From a virus, in the IMG/VR virus record IMGVR_UViG_3300028569_000019, positions 1 through 64,000 of that record: a DNA stretch of 64,000 bases; one strand, given 5' to 3'. Position 1 is the first letter of the stretch. Each line of letters opens with the position of its first letter. Below are positions 52,203 to 63,500 of the stretch, piece after piece. Made by a program: the position numbers and the translations under genes. The notes below the pieces were generated by a model. It ran no database searches. It saw only the letters and a program-made list of their open reading frames with translations, and was not told the origin of the DNA.

Positions 52203-55200
52203 TTATACTAAAAAATACCGACGATAAAATCAACTGCGTGATGCATGTTGCAGATATTCACATTCGTCTAACAAAACGACACGACGAATATACATCTGTA
52301 TTTGATCGGTTTTATAATGCTTTAGATAAAGCTAAATCATTAAATGCAATCTTAGTTATTGCTGGCGATGTTTTTCACAATAAATCAGATTTAAGTCCCG
52401 AGTGTGTTAAAATTGGAAGCGACTTTCTAAAAAGTTGTGCTGATCGTGTACCCGTAATTTTAACAGCTGGTAACCACGATGCTACGTTAGCAAACAAGTC
52501 AAGATTGGATTGTTTAACTCCAATTGTACAGGCATTAAATCACCCAAACCTTTACTATCTAAAAGATACCGAAGTATATCGTTATCAAAACATCTTATTT
52601 AATAATTTCAGTGTATTTGATGATCCTGATAAGTATATTCGATATAAGGATATTCCATCTAAACATCGTGTGGAAACCGATCATCACATTGCATTATTCC
52701 ACGGTCCAGTAAACCACGCTGTTACTGATGTTGGATATACTGTAAGTAATCGTGCTATTACAAATCAACTATTTGATGGACATCACATTGCAATGTTGGG
52801 TGACATTCATAAACATCAAATTCTACAAGAATATGATGAAACTGAAGGTAAGCCTGTAATTGTATACGCCGGATCTATGATTCAACAGAATCACGGCGAA
52901 GATCTTAAAGGACACGGATTTTTGATGTGGGATCTAAAGAGAAAAGTTTATAAACACTATGAACTAAAGAATGATTATGGCTTTTATACAATTGAAATCA
53001 ATAAAGGTAAGTTGATAACTGATATCAGTGACATCCCAAAAAAAGTTCGTATTCGTACACTTTGTTGTGAATCTATTCCATCTCAGGTAAAAGAAATTAT
53101 CAATGAAGTTAAGAATAAGTGCGATATTATCGAGACCACATTTAATCGAATTGATGAACCCACAACAGATTTGACTTTAAAATCCGGTCAAATATTTGAT
53201 ATCCATAACATCTTTGATGTAGACTATCAAAATAAACTGATTGAAGAAAATCTTCTATCAAAGAACGTTTCAACTGATTTGATTTATAAAGTCAAAGAGT
53301 TGAATAAAACTATTAATTTAGAAATACCAAAAGATAAAGCTCCAAAGAATATTCGTTGGAAGCCAAAGATTTTTGAATTTGATAATATGTTTAGTTATGG
53401 TGAAGGAAACTTAATTGACTTTACCAAATTGAAAGGTACAATTGGACTATTTGCACCTAATGCTAGTGGTAAGTCTAGTATTATGGACGCATTGGCATTT
53501 TGTGTATTCGATAAGTTTAGCAAAGGATACAAAGCTGTACATGTATTGAATACTCAGAAAATGAGTTTTCGTTGTAAGTTCAACTTTGAAGTAAATGGAG
53601 TCGATTATTTCATTGAACGAGACGGCAAGGCTGATAAAAAAGGAAATGTCAAAGTAGATGTCAAGTTTTATAAAATTGAAAATGGCAATGAAGTACCATT
53701 GAATGGTGAAGCTCGTCGTAGTACCAACGATATTATCAGAGATTATGTTGGTACATATGAAGACTTTATTCTTACAGTATTAAGTATTCAAAATAGTAAA
53801 ACTGGATCATTTATTGATTTGGGTCAGACTGAACGTAAAGACTTATTGTGTCAATTTATGGGTCTAACTGTATTTGATCAATTATACACTATTGCAAATG
53901 ATAAGTTTAAGGAAACAAATACACTACTTAAGAATATAAGCAAAGATAGTTTAATTGAAGATTTACAAAATGTTTCTGGTAGCATTGATCTAAATAATAA
54001 AAATATATCACAGTATAATTGTGATATTAAAGATTTAGAGGTCAAGAAAGAAGATCAGAATAATAAGCTTCTAGAGTTGTCTAATAATATCATTAAAACA
54101 GCTAATTTTGATTTTGATATCACCAAATTAGAATCTGAAAAGACACAGTTGGAATCTAAGATCAATGCATTTGAAACTGATATAAACCAGAAAAAAACTA
54201 AGTTTTCATCAATTGAAACTCAACTTTCAGATTTATCTTCTTCTTTGAAGAGTTGTGAAAATATAGAAAGTGATTATGATCAATATAAAATCTGTAAAGA
54301 TAACGAGTCTAAAAAGTCTTCTGAAATAGAAAAACTTAAGGTAGTAGTTAAGAATAAAATTGATAAGTTGAAAAAGTTAGAGGAACACAAGTATGATCCT
54401 AATTGCACGTACTGCGTAAATAACGTATTCGTAAAAGATGCTATTAAAACTAAGGAAGAACTTGAACTTGATAAAAACAAGGGCAAAATCTTAGTAGAAG
54501 AATTTAATGTCATCAAATCTAAGTTGGATTCATTTGGAGATATTGAATCTCGTTATAAGGAATGTCAACGTGTAGATGCCGAAAAAGTTAAATTAGAAAA
54601 GACCAAAGAAGTTTTATCTACGGCAATATTACGTGATGAAAATTTCAAGATCCGATTGCAAAATGATTTGAATGGGGTAATTCAAAACATTGAAACTTTT
54701 TATAAGAACAAGGATATTATTGAAAACAATTCCAAACTACTTGTTAGTGTTAATGAAGTAAAAACTATTGTTAAGAATATTGAATCGGAGATTAAATCGG
54801 TCAATAATAAATTGTTTAACTCTTCCACTGAAAAGGGCAAGTTGGAATTGCAATATAAAAATACTACGGAACAACTAAATAAAGTTAAAGAACTTGAAGC
54901 TTCATACGAGGCTTATAAGTTGTATACTAATATTATTAGTCGAGACGGTATTCCATATGAAATCATCACCAAAACATTGCCTGAAATTGAAAAAGAGGTA
55001 AATAATATTCTACAACAACTTGTTGAATTTACCATCACTCTTCAGACAGACGGCAAGAACATTATGACTAACATTGTTTACGATGATAAGCGTTGGCCAT
55101 TAGAAATGGCCAGTGGTATGGAGAAGTTCGTCAGTGGTTTGGCTATCAGAGTATCATTAATCAATATTAGCAATTTACCAAGACCAAATATCATTTGTAT

Positions 55201-55384
55201 TGATGAAGGATTTGGCTGCGCTGATAGTGATCATTTGGGACAAATGGGTGCTTTATTTAGTTATTTGAAACATCAATTTGATTTTATTTGGGTGATTAGT
55301 CATTTGGATCAAATGCGAGATATGGTAGATGAACAAATCGAAATAAAAAAAGAAAATGGATTTAGTAAGGTAGTATATATTTAA
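52199..55384 (+). CDS. Fused recombination nuclease-ATPase (gp47-gp46, Mre11-Rad50)
   Basis: 1061 residues in one open frame. The N-terminal 340 are an Mre11/SbcD-type phosphoesterase: MHVADIHIRL (about 15), LVIAGDVFHNKSD, VILTAGNHDAT, ALFHGPVNH and HIAMLGDIHKHQ. The rest is Rad50/SbcC: Walker A GLFAPNASGKSSIMDALAF (about 414-432), a long coiled coil with the zinc hook CTYC (about 736-739) at its middle, and the C-terminal ATPase half with SGMEKFVSGLAIRVSL and NIICIDEGFGCADSDH (about 995-1010). In T4 these are separate genes 47 and 46. The enzyme resects DNA ends for recombination-dependent replication. Confidence 0.95.
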   Translation: MIILKNTDDKINCVMHVADIHIRLTKRHDEYTSVFDRFYNALDKAKSLNAILVIAGDVFHNKSDLSPECVKIGSDFLKSCADRVPVILTAGNHDATLANKSRLDCLTPIVQALNHPNLYYLKDTEVYRYQNILFNNFSVFDDPDKYIRYKDIPSKHRVETDHHIALFHGPVNHAVTDVGYTVSNRAITNQLFDGHHIAMLGDIHKHQILQEYDETEGKPVIVYAGSMIQQNHGEDLKGHGFLMWDLKRKVYKHYELKNDYGFYTIEINKGKLITDISDIPKKVRIRTLCCESIPSQVKEIINEVKNKCDIIETTFNRIDEPTTDLTLKSGQIFDIHNIFDVDYQNKLIEENLLSKNVSTDLIYKVKELNKTINLEIPKDKAPKNIRWKPKIFEFDNMFSYGEGNLIDFTKLKGTIGLFAPNASGKSSIMDALAFCVFDKFSKGYKAVHVLNTQKMSFRCKFNFEVNGVDYFIERDGKADKKGNVKVDVKFYKIENGNEVPLNGEARRSTNDIIRDYVGTYEDFILTVLSIQNSKTGSFIDLGQTERKDLLCQFMGLTVFDQLYTIANDKFKETNTLLKNISKDSLIEDLQNVSGSIDLNNKNISQYNCDIKDLEVKKEDQNNKLLELSNNIIKTANFDFDITKLESEKTQLESKINAFETDINQKKTKFSSIETQLSDLSSSLKSCENIESDYDQYKICKDNESKKSSEIEKLKVVVKNKIDKLKKLEEHKYDPNCTYCVNNVFVKDAIKTKEELELDKNKGKILVEEFNVIKSKLDSFGDIESRYKECQRVDAEKVKLEKTKEVLSTAILRDENFKIRLQNDLNGVIQNIETFYKNKDIIENNSKLLVSVNEVKTIVKNIESEIKSVNNKLFNSSTEKGKLELQYKNTTEQLNKVKELEASYEAYKLYTNIISRDGIPYEIITKTLPEIEKEVNNILQQLVEFTITLQTDGKNIMTNIVYDDKRWPLEMASGMEKFVSGLAIRVSLINISNLPRPNIICIDEGFGCADSDHLGQMGALFSYLKHQFDFIWVISHLDQMRDMVDEQIEIKKENGFSKVVYI

Positions 55385-55385
55385 T

Positions 55386-56348
55386 ATGTCCTTTACCGAT
55401 ACCATTTATTTAGAAAAATTTGGCAAATTAACTATCAATATTTCAGATGATGGAATATTTCAAACTATAAACGACGGCTCTATTAATTGTGAATTCTTAA
55501 TAACACTAAGAAGTTTGGATTCTAATCTGATTTCAAACGTAATGTATCACCACTGCACAGTTGGATATGATCTATGGACATATAATAACCCTATATATTA
55601 CATTCAAAATATTGTAAAAAAAATTCATCCTGGTTTTTCTATAGAAATACACGATGTAATTACAAATGATCTTTTGTTTAGTAAAAATTATCACAGTGCC
55701 AAAAAGTTTAGATGTTTAGATTTGAAATCTAAAGATGGAGATGTTACATATCCATCGTATCATACGTTTTTTTATGATGATCATTTTCTAGATAATTTTA
55801 ACATAAAAGACGGAGATGTTGTTTATGATATGGGAGCTAATATAGGAGCATTCTCAATTGCATGTTCAAACTATAATGTTAAAAAAATATATGCATTTGA
55901 GCCACATCCAGAAATATTTGACCACTTAAGCTATAACTTGGACAGATATGGAAAAAATGCAACATCATTTAATAATGCAATTGCAGGAACGTTTTCAAAA
56001 GTAAAATTTGGTACCAAAGAAACTACCGTTGGATCTAGCATCAGTGACAATGGAACGTTCGAAGTTGATACTATTAATTTAGAAAAGTTTGTATCTTCTA
56101 ATAATTTGGAATTGCCAACCTATCTTAAAATCGACATTGAGGGTGCCGAATATGATTTTTTTGAAAATACCAGTGATGATTTCTTTAAAAACGTTCGTAG
56201 TATATTTTTTGAATTTCACCATAATAACGGCTCAAATGTTTCGAAAATAATTGATAGATTTAAAAATTTAGGATACACGTTGAGTCACAAAGAAAATGCT
56301 TTAGATCATAATCTATCCCATATGAATACCATCTATCTCAATAAGTAA
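55386..56348 (+). CDS. FkbM-family methyltransferase
   Basis: 320 residues. The C-terminal 190 are a FkbM-type SAM methyltransferase: VVYDMGANIGAFSIACSNYN (about 143-162, motif I), IYAFEPHPEIFDHLSYNL, VDTINLEKF and YLKIDIEGAEYDFFEN (about 242-257). The N-terminal 115 residues are an extra domain. FkbM enzymes O-methylate sugars. It heads a three-gene glycan block with 1-3 nt spacing, so it may methylate sugars that the following glycosyltransferases attach. Confidence 0.88.
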   Translation: MSFTDTIYLEKFGKLTINISDDGIFQTINDGSINCEFLITLRSLDSNLISNVMYHHCTVGYDLWTYNNPIYYIQNIVKKIHPGFSIEIHDVITNDLLFSKNYHSAKKFRCLDLKSKDGDVTYPSYHTFFYDDHFLDNFNIKDGDVVYDMGANIGAFSIACSNYNVKKIYAFEPHPEIFDHLSYNLDRYGKNATSFNNAIAGTFSKVKFGTKETTVGSSISDNGTFEVDTINLEKFVSSNNLELPTYLKIDIEGAEYDFFENTSDDFFKNVRSIFFEFHHNNGSNVSKIIDRFKNLGYTLSHKENALDHNLSHMNTIYLNK

Positions 56349-56351
56349 ATT

Positions 56352-58364
56352 ATGAAAAAAATATTGTTTATAGCTCCCCATCTTTCCACAGGCGGATTAC
56401 CTCAGTTTTTATTAAAGAAGATACAATCACTAATAAATGATTATGAAGTATATTGTGTAGAGTATGATGATATCACAGGAGGAGTTTTAGTTGTACAAAG
56501 AAAACAACTTCAAAAAATCTGTGGTAAAAGATTTTATACATTATCATCAAATAAGTTTGAGTTATTCAAACTAATCGATGACATAAAGCCTGACATTATT
56601 CATCTTGAAGAAATGCCTGAGTATTTTATGGATGTTAATTTAGCAACCAAACTCTATAATAAAGACAGAGAATATCTAATTGTAGAGACATCCCACGATA
56701 GTAGTTTTGATCCTAAAAGAAAAAGAGTTTTTCCAGACCAATTTACCTTTGTCAGTAATTATCAAAAACAAAATCTGGAATCTCTTAATGTAAGTACGGA
56801 TGTTATTGAGTATCCAATTGCGGTTAAATGTAGAAAAAATAGAACTGAAGGTCTGAAGTTTTTGGGATTGGATGAAAACAAAAAACACGTATTGCATGTT
56901 GGATTATTTACTCCACGTAAAAATCAAAAAGAATTTATAGAATATGCTCGAGCAATGGAAAAAGAAAATGTTCAATTTCATTGTTTGGGTAATATGGCTG
57001 ATAACTTTAAAACCTATTGGCAACCATTATTAGAAAATTTGCCAAAGAATGTAAAAGTTTGGGGTGAAAGAAAAGATGTAGAAAACTTCTATAGTTGTAT
57101 GGATCTGTTTCTGTTCACCAGTAGAGGACACGCTACCGATAAAGAAACAGCTCCAATCGTAATTAAAGAAGCTATATCTTATAATATACCATCTTTATTA
57201 TATAACTTGCCTGTTTATCTTAATCGATATAAGGTATTTGAGACTATCAAGTATTTGGACGAAACCAATTTTAATCGTAATGTAAAACTTATAAAAAATC
57301 AATTAGGAATGATCTCTGATTTGGAGGTTGTCAATTTGGTTTCAAATAAAACCGCAAGTAAAGATACAGTGGTTGTTATATCAACACATCCAAATTTTAA
57401 AGCTATAGAAGATACAACATTAGAATCAATTAACCAAGCTAAAAAAGCTGGTTATAAAGTTTTATTGACATCACACTATCCAGCTAGTGTAATCTTACAA
57501 CAAGCAGCTGACCACTATGTTTATGACTCAAATAATCCTATTTTAAAACACAACTTTTATAATAGATGGACGTATGATTCAAATAATACCAAGATTAATT
57601 TGTATTTCCCACCATCTGATTGTGACAATTATCACGGACTCGCTGTATTAATAAATTATTATAATGGTATATCTTTAGCAAACAAAATTGGATATAAAAA
57701 TGCAATTTGTTTCAATTATGATATGATTATTTCAGATTCGGATTTTTCAAAGTTATATGACGTTGATGAAATACTCTCAAATAAGAAAGCATTTTTCTTT
57801 TATGATAAGGCGCTTGAGGGAGATACATTTAAAACAGTATTTCACGGAATTAATACTCAATTCTTTTTGGAAAATTTTGAATATTATACACCTGAAACGT
57901 ATATGAATTTTGTTACCACAAAGAATATTTCAAACGGGTTAGAACAATTTTATTATAATAGACTAATTTCTCATAAAAATATTTTACATATAGATTATGC
58001 AAATAATGAAGAAACATATTTGAGTAATAGTAAGAATAATTTATTTTCAATGGTGGAATATCTATCTGTATTGAGAATGAAAAATGTAAATAAGTTTGGT
58101 GTTTTAACTTATATCAATAATAAGATAGATGGTAGAATAAATGAAATCATAATTAAAAAGAACGGAGAGATTATTAACAAATACTCTTACGACGTAGTGG
58201 ACAAAGTTTGCTTTTATTTGGCAAATGATTTTGAAAATGATAACTTTTATGAAATTGAAAACAGTTTGTACGATCAAAATAAAATTTTATTGAAGAGTTA
58301 TAAAAAGTCGTTTAGACGGTTAGAAGACATAGATATTAACGGTTCTATTGAAGTTACACAATGA
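56352..58364 (+). CDS. GT4-type glycosyltransferase with extra C-terminal domain
   Basis: 670 residues. Residues 1-330 are a GT-B glycosyltransferase: ILFIAPHLSTGGLPQFLLKK (3-22) with the Gly-rich donor loop, HVLHVGLFTPRKNQKEFIEY (about 177-196), and FLFTSRGHATDKETAPIVIK (about 255-274), the E-x7-E region. Residues 340-670 form a second domain (VVISTHPNFKAIEDTTLESI) that I do not recognise, perhaps a second transferase. It overlaps the next gene by 4 nt. Probably cytoplasmic, modifying virion proteins, DNA or cell glycans. Confidence 0.8.
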   Translation: MKKILFIAPHLSTGGLPQFLLKKIQSLINDYEVYCVEYDDITGGVLVVQRKQLQKICGKRFYTLSSNKFELFKLIDDIKPDIIHLEEMPEYFMDVNLATKLYNKDREYLIVETSHDSSFDPKRKRVFPDQFTFVSNYQKQNLESLNVSTDVIEYPIAVKCRKNRTEGLKFLGLDENKKHVLHVGLFTPRKNQKEFIEYARAMEKENVQFHCLGNMADNFKTYWQPLLENLPKNVKVWGERKDVENFYSCMDLFLFTSRGHATDKETAPIVIKEAISYNIPSLLYNLPVYLNRYKVFETIKYLDETNFNRNVKLIKNQLGMISDLEVVNLVSNKTASKDTVVVISTHPNFKAIEDTTLESINQAKKAGYKVLLTSHYPASVILQQAADHYVYDSNNPILKHNFYNRWTYDSNNTKINLYFPPSDCDNYHGLAVLINYYNGISLANKIGYKNAICFNYDMIISDSDFSKLYDVDEILSNKKAFFFYDKALEGDTFKTVFHGINTQFFLENFEYYTPETYMNFVTTKNISNGLEQFYYNRLISHKNILHIDYANNEETYLSNSKNNLFSMVEYLSVLRMKNVNKFGVLTYINNKIDGRINEIIIKKNGEIINKYSYDVVDKVCFYLANDFENDNFYEIENSLYDQNKILLKSYKKSFRRLEDIDINGSIEVTQ

Positions 58365-60505
58365 AAATTATACAAGTTAATCTGGGGTTATTGCCTATTC
58401 CACCTAATGGATGGGGAGCAATTGAAAAAATTATTTGGGATTATTATCAATTATTAAATAATAAGGGATTGGAATGTCAGATAAAATATCTCAATGAAAT
58501 TCAATATGCAGATGACGTAATTGTACACGTTCACGTAGCAAATCTTGCCAACGAGTGTCATAAACGTGGCATACCATATATATTCAGTTTACACGATCAT
58601 CACGCTTACTTGTATGGTAAAAACTCCGTTGTTTATAAAGAGAATCTAGAAGCAATTGAGAACAGTGTAATATCAACTTGTCCGGCCAAATATTTAGTTG
58701 ATTATTTTGGTAGTAAGAAACTGCGTTACTTTTCGCATGCGGTTAATACAACTGTATTCAAATGTAGAAATAATAAAAATCCAGTAAATAAATTGTTATG
58801 TGTTGCAAATAATGGATATGCCAATGACAAGTCCTATGATAGAAAAGGATTTACATATGCAATCAAAGCTGCTAAAGAATTAGGATATCCAATCACAATC
58901 GCTGGTCCGTCGAATAATAAAAAATTCTTTGATACGTTGGATGCTGAATTAAATCAGTATGATAAACTTACTAAATTATTTGATTTAAATGAAGAACAAT
59001 TAATCGATTTATACAATGACCACTCTATATTTTTACATCCATCTGAATTGGAAGCTGGACATCCAAATTTAACTTTGTTAGAAGCAATGAGTTGTGGTTT
59101 ACCTATAGTAGGCACATTTGAAGAAAAATCATATGATGGTATGATTGTTGTCGAACGTAATGTAGAACAAATAAAATCCGCTATACAAAATATAGTCAGT
59201 GACTACGACACATATAAAAATAAAGCACTTCAAACTGCTAATGTAAATTCTTATTTTAATCGTGTAGATCAACTAATCGATTTATACGATCAGTATACTG
59301 AAAGATTATTTGCTATCCGACATATTAATGTTTATGAAAATATAAAAAAGAATAACAAGAGTATTAAAACAAATGCTGTATTTAAGTATTCTTTTAACGA
59401 TAATGCAAAAATAGAAGTTGATAATCCAATTGATACAGAACAAAGTTTTCACGTTACATTCTATAATAGTGACGATAATACTATTAAATACGAAACAGAT
59501 TTAAAACACAATTGGTGGGGAAGTTGTAATTTTACATATTACATTCCTTACGAAGTTCATATCAAGGATAATAAGACAAATGAATTGGTAGAAACTTATA
59601 AATTCAATTTGAAAAATAAGAAGGTATTAGTTGAATATGAAAGTTTTTCTTTGGGAGATCAATTGGCTTGGATGCCTATCATTGAACAATTCAGAAAGAA
59701 ACACGAATGCGATCTTTATGTAAAGTTGCCTTTAAAAAACATTTTTGAAAGCAAATATCCTGAAATTAAGTTTGTTAACCATAACAAATATGTATCAGAT
59801 GCTTTTGCTACTTACAAGTTGGGATTTTATGTTGATGAAAATGGGACAAATAATGATAGATGTAAATCTGATCCTAGAAAACAACCATTGCAAAAAATAG
59901 CAAGCGATTATTTGGGGTTGCCATACGAACCAGAGTTACCTCTAATTGACTTTAAAGTAAAAGAACGTCCACTAAAGAAACGATATGTTACTATTGCAAC
60001 GCAAAGTACGTGTCAAGCAAAGTATTGGAATAATAAAGGTGGGTGGGAAAAAGTAGTGGAATATCTAAAGTCAAAAGACTTTGAAGTAATTTGTATCGAT
60101 AAACATAAAGTATTTGGTAATGGAAAAGATTGTGTCAACAATATGCCATCAAATGCTTTGGATTATACAGGAGATAAACCTCTTGAAGATCGTATGAATC
60201 AAATATACCACAGTGAATTTTTTATTGGACTGCCATCTGGTTTATCTTGGTTAGCTTGGGCAGTTAAAAAGCCAGTGGTATTAATCAGTGGGTTTTCTTA
60301 TCCATACACCGAATTTGAGACCCCATATAGAGTACAAAATCATTCAGTATGTACAGGATGTTGGAATGATTCGTTATTTGACAAGGGAGATTGGAAGTGG
60401 TGTCCAAAATCAGATAAAAGAGAAGAATTTGAATGTACCAAACAAATAACTCCAAAAATGGTTATTGATGTTATTGATCAATTATTAATAGAACAAAATA
60501 TTTAA
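58361..60505 (+). CDS. GT4 plus TibC-like heptosyltransferase fusion
   Basis: 714 residues. The N-terminal half is a GT4 transferase: IPPNGWGAIEKIIWDYYQLL (13-32), HPSELEAGHPNLTLLEAMSC (about 226-245). The C-terminal half is heptosyltransferase-like (GT9): LVEYESFSLGDQLAWMPIIE (about 425-444), FFIGLPSGLSWLAWAVKKP (about 621-639), and a Cys set CTGC...WCP...ECTK (about 665-695). Together these resemble autotransporter O-heptosyltransferases of the TibC group, which bind iron through four Cys and glycosylate protein Ser residues. With Ser-rich tail proteins and the sheath next door, protein O-glycosylation of the virion is a good hypothesis. Confidence 0.82.
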   Translation: MKIIQVNLGLLPIPPNGWGAIEKIIWDYYQLLNNKGLECQIKYLNEIQYADDVIVHVHVANLANECHKRGIPYIFSLHDHHAYLYGKNSVVYKENLEAIENSVISTCPAKYLVDYFGSKKLRYFSHAVNTTVFKCRNNKNPVNKLLCVANNGYANDKSYDRKGFTYAIKAAKELGYPITIAGPSNNKKFFDTLDAELNQYDKLTKLFDLNEEQLIDLYNDHSIFLHPSELEAGHPNLTLLEAMSCGLPIVGTFEEKSYDGMIVVERNVEQIKSAIQNIVSDYDTYKNKALQTANVNSYFNRVDQLIDLYDQYTERLFAIRHINVYENIKKNNKSIKTNAVFKYSFNDNAKIEVDNPIDTEQSFHVTFYNSDDNTIKYETDLKHNWWGSCNFTYYIPYEVHIKDNKTNELVETYKFNLKNKKVLVEYESFSLGDQLAWMPIIEQFRKKHECDLYVKLPLKNIFESKYPEIKFVNHNKYVSDAFATYKLGFYVDENGTNNDRCKSDPRKQPLQKIASDYLGLPYEPELPLIDFKVKERPLKKRYVTIATQSTCQAKYWNNKGGWEKVVEYLKSKDFEVICIDKHKVFGNGKDCVNNMPSNALDYTGDKPLEDRMNQIYHSEFFIGLPSGLSWLAWAVKKPVVLISGFSYPYTEFETPYRVQNHSVCTGCWNDSLFDKGDWKWCPKSDKREEFECTKQITPKMVIDVIDQLLIEQNI

Positions 60506-60544
60506 AGATATAATAAATAGTTGGTTCTTGGATTTTTTCAGTTA

Positions 60545-60552
60545 TATTTATA
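60545..60552 (+). promoter_or_regulatory. Late promoter box with Shine-Dalgarno leader for the sheath
   Basis: TATTTATA 33 nt before the ATG at 60586, with GAAAGGA in the leader. The sheath is thus expressed from a leadered mRNA, unlike the 3-5 nt class. Confidence 0.6.
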
Positions 60553-60585
60553 ATTTAAATATAACTTTGAAAGGATATTAATATT

Positions 60586-63500
60586 ATGGCAATACAAGAA
60601 GGCGGTAGATTCGCCCCAACACAAAATATAGTAAGCCCAGGTGTATTCACACGTGAAAATGACCTCTCCGGTCTGGCTCAAGGAGTAGCAAACATTGGAG
60701 GAGCAATTATAGCTCCATTCGCTGATGGACCAGCGTTTTTTCCAAATACAATAACCGACGTAGCTGACTTGGAAACAAGATTCGGTGTCGCTGATGGTGT
60801 GTATTATGGACCATACACAGCCAAAGAATATCTACTACAACAAGGCATCGTTACTGTTGTTCGTGTAGGTGGTCTAACTGGTTACTGGCAAAAGAATCCA
60901 TTGATTGTATATGCTCAACCAGGTATCTGGGACAGAGACGCTGATAAAGGTGCTATCACCACAGCTTCATTTATGTATATTGACACTGCAGATTATACAT
61001 CAAATGTAATATATCAACAAACTAGTACTCCTATTAGTATTACCGGTTCAGCTGCAATTAAAGGTTCAGTTGGTAGTGGTATAACAGGATCTGCTACATT
61101 TACAAGAGCAACAACCGCTGAAATTGCTTCTTTCTTAGCTACAGTTGGAAGTGTTGTTGGAATTAATTCACTTTCAGCTTCTTTGTCAATTTCATCCAGC
61201 TTTGGCAAAGTATTTAAAGTGGTTTCTACAAGACATTATGAATTGTTTAGCAGTTCAGTAGTAGCTAGAGGTGGTAAAGTAGCAAAACTAGGTAGTTCCA
61301 CCGACCACTCATTGGCCGCATTTGATTTTGAAAAATCAAATATAAATGGTAGTGTTACAGTTGGCGGCGCATCATCAGCTAAGCTAAAATTAACATTTGA
61401 TACCAGCACCTCCAATAGTTATTTGACATCTTCTTTTAATGCTCCAAATACATTCGGACTAGTGTTTGCTAAAGCCGCAAATCAAAATACATCCTTTGCA
61501 ACCGCAAGTTTAAGTGGAGCAGGATTAAGTTCTTCTATTCAGTTGACACAACGTATTGATATTTCAACAATGACAATCAGTGGGTCATTGAATGTTAAAT
61601 TTGGATCCGCAACTCTAACAAGTGGCGTAACCGCAGATGACGTTGATGGTGTAGGTAAGTTGAGTGGTAGTATCTTGTACGCCAATAAAACAGTTGATAT
61701 CGGTTCAGTTTCTTCTGGATTATTGGTACGTAAATTCAGTACTGCAACTCTTGCCAATGGCAATGCAAAACCAGTCGGTACTAAATTCTTCTTGTTAACT
61801 TCAAGTCTACAAGGTTCAAATATTGATGCCGAAACAGCAATTGCTACCGCTTTTGATGAAAGCACAACAACTGTTGATCTAGTAAGTTCATCTTACTTCA
61901 ATGGTAATATCGCTTACAATCTAACAAACTTCAATGTGGAAGCAGCTACAACACTAACACTTCAAAGTGGTAGTTTCCATTCACTACGTGGTGTTGGAAC
62001 TTGTGTAGCTGGTCTACAAGTAAGAGGTGTAGTAAGTGGTGATTTCGGTAAATATACCGGTGGATTTACAAGTCAAGATAATGCAAGTCCAGATCAATGT
62101 AATCCAGTACTAACAGGTCGCCAAAAGTTGATCTTGTCAGTATTAGCAAATACTCAAAATGCTTCATCACAATTCACCAGTGATTATCAAGTATTTGGTT
62201 TCAATACCTCAACATTAAGCCAACTAACAAGTAGCACATTCCCATATAAGGGTGTAATTAATCCTAATGAAAATGTTTACAACTTGGCATTGAAATATAG
62301 CTATACAAATCCAGCTGGTGGCACTAGTGCCGGTACATATGGTTACTACGACTTCAGTTTGAATGAAAATGATAATAACTATATCAAAGAAGTATTCGGT
62401 GTAGATCCAACCGTTGGTAATCCTAACAAACAAGTTGCTGGTCAAAAAGTTGAAGCTGCTTATAACTACGTTCTATTCGAAGATAGCATCAAGAAGTTCG
62501 TAGCTGAAAAGACAAGTGCTTATGGATGGAGACTACAAGTAGGTACAAGTAATCTATCAGGAAGTTCTATTGTCGGTGAACCTCTAAAGTTCGTTGATCA
62601 ATATAGTACTGATTTGAATAACGGCGATAGTCAATTCAGCATCACAAATGCTTCTACCCCTTGGATCTACAGTCAAAAGATTGCTCCATTCAAAGGTAGT
62701 GCTGATGTAGCCGCTCAACCAACTAAGTTCAAGTTGTTCAAAGTTCACACCTTGAGCGATGGTACACTAAGTAACACTAAGTTTAAGATTGAAATTAGCA
62801 ACGTTAAGTTGGCTGGTACTGTTCCAGGCAGCGACTGGGGTAGTTTCACACTAGCAGTACGTGCTTATAGTGATACTGATAAGAAGCCAAAGTATTTGGA
62901 AATCTACCAAAACTTGAATTTGGATCCAGAGTCTGCAAATTATGTTGCTCGTAGAATTGGTAACAGATATGCATATATCACTTACGCTGGTAAATTGATT
63001 CAATTTGGTGATTTCACCACATTGAGCAAATATATCAGAATTGAAGCCAGTGACGTTTCTTACCCAGTAAGTTGCGTACCATACGGATTCGAATCATATA
63101 GTACACCAATTGATAGTACCGCAAGTAACTATGTACCTGCTATACAATACAGTAAAGCAAGTATCTATGGTCTAGGTCCTGGTAAGTATCCATCTGGTAC
63201 AGTATTTGGAAGTGTTCCAGGCACCGACAGTGAAATTCAAGCTCTATACCCAACATCTTCATTTGGTGTAGGTGTAGACAATAACACCAAACAATACTTC
63301 AAACCACTACCATACTATGGTACATCTGATAGCAATGGTACTAATATCGACTTCGATTTAGAAGATAAGGTATGGGGTACAACAAATAGTAAATTCTATG
63401 CTCAAGGCACATACGTGAGTACTGGATCACTACTATCTCCAACATTGAGTGGTAGTATTCCAAGTGTTTACGATGCTGTAAATGAATCTACATATGTCAA

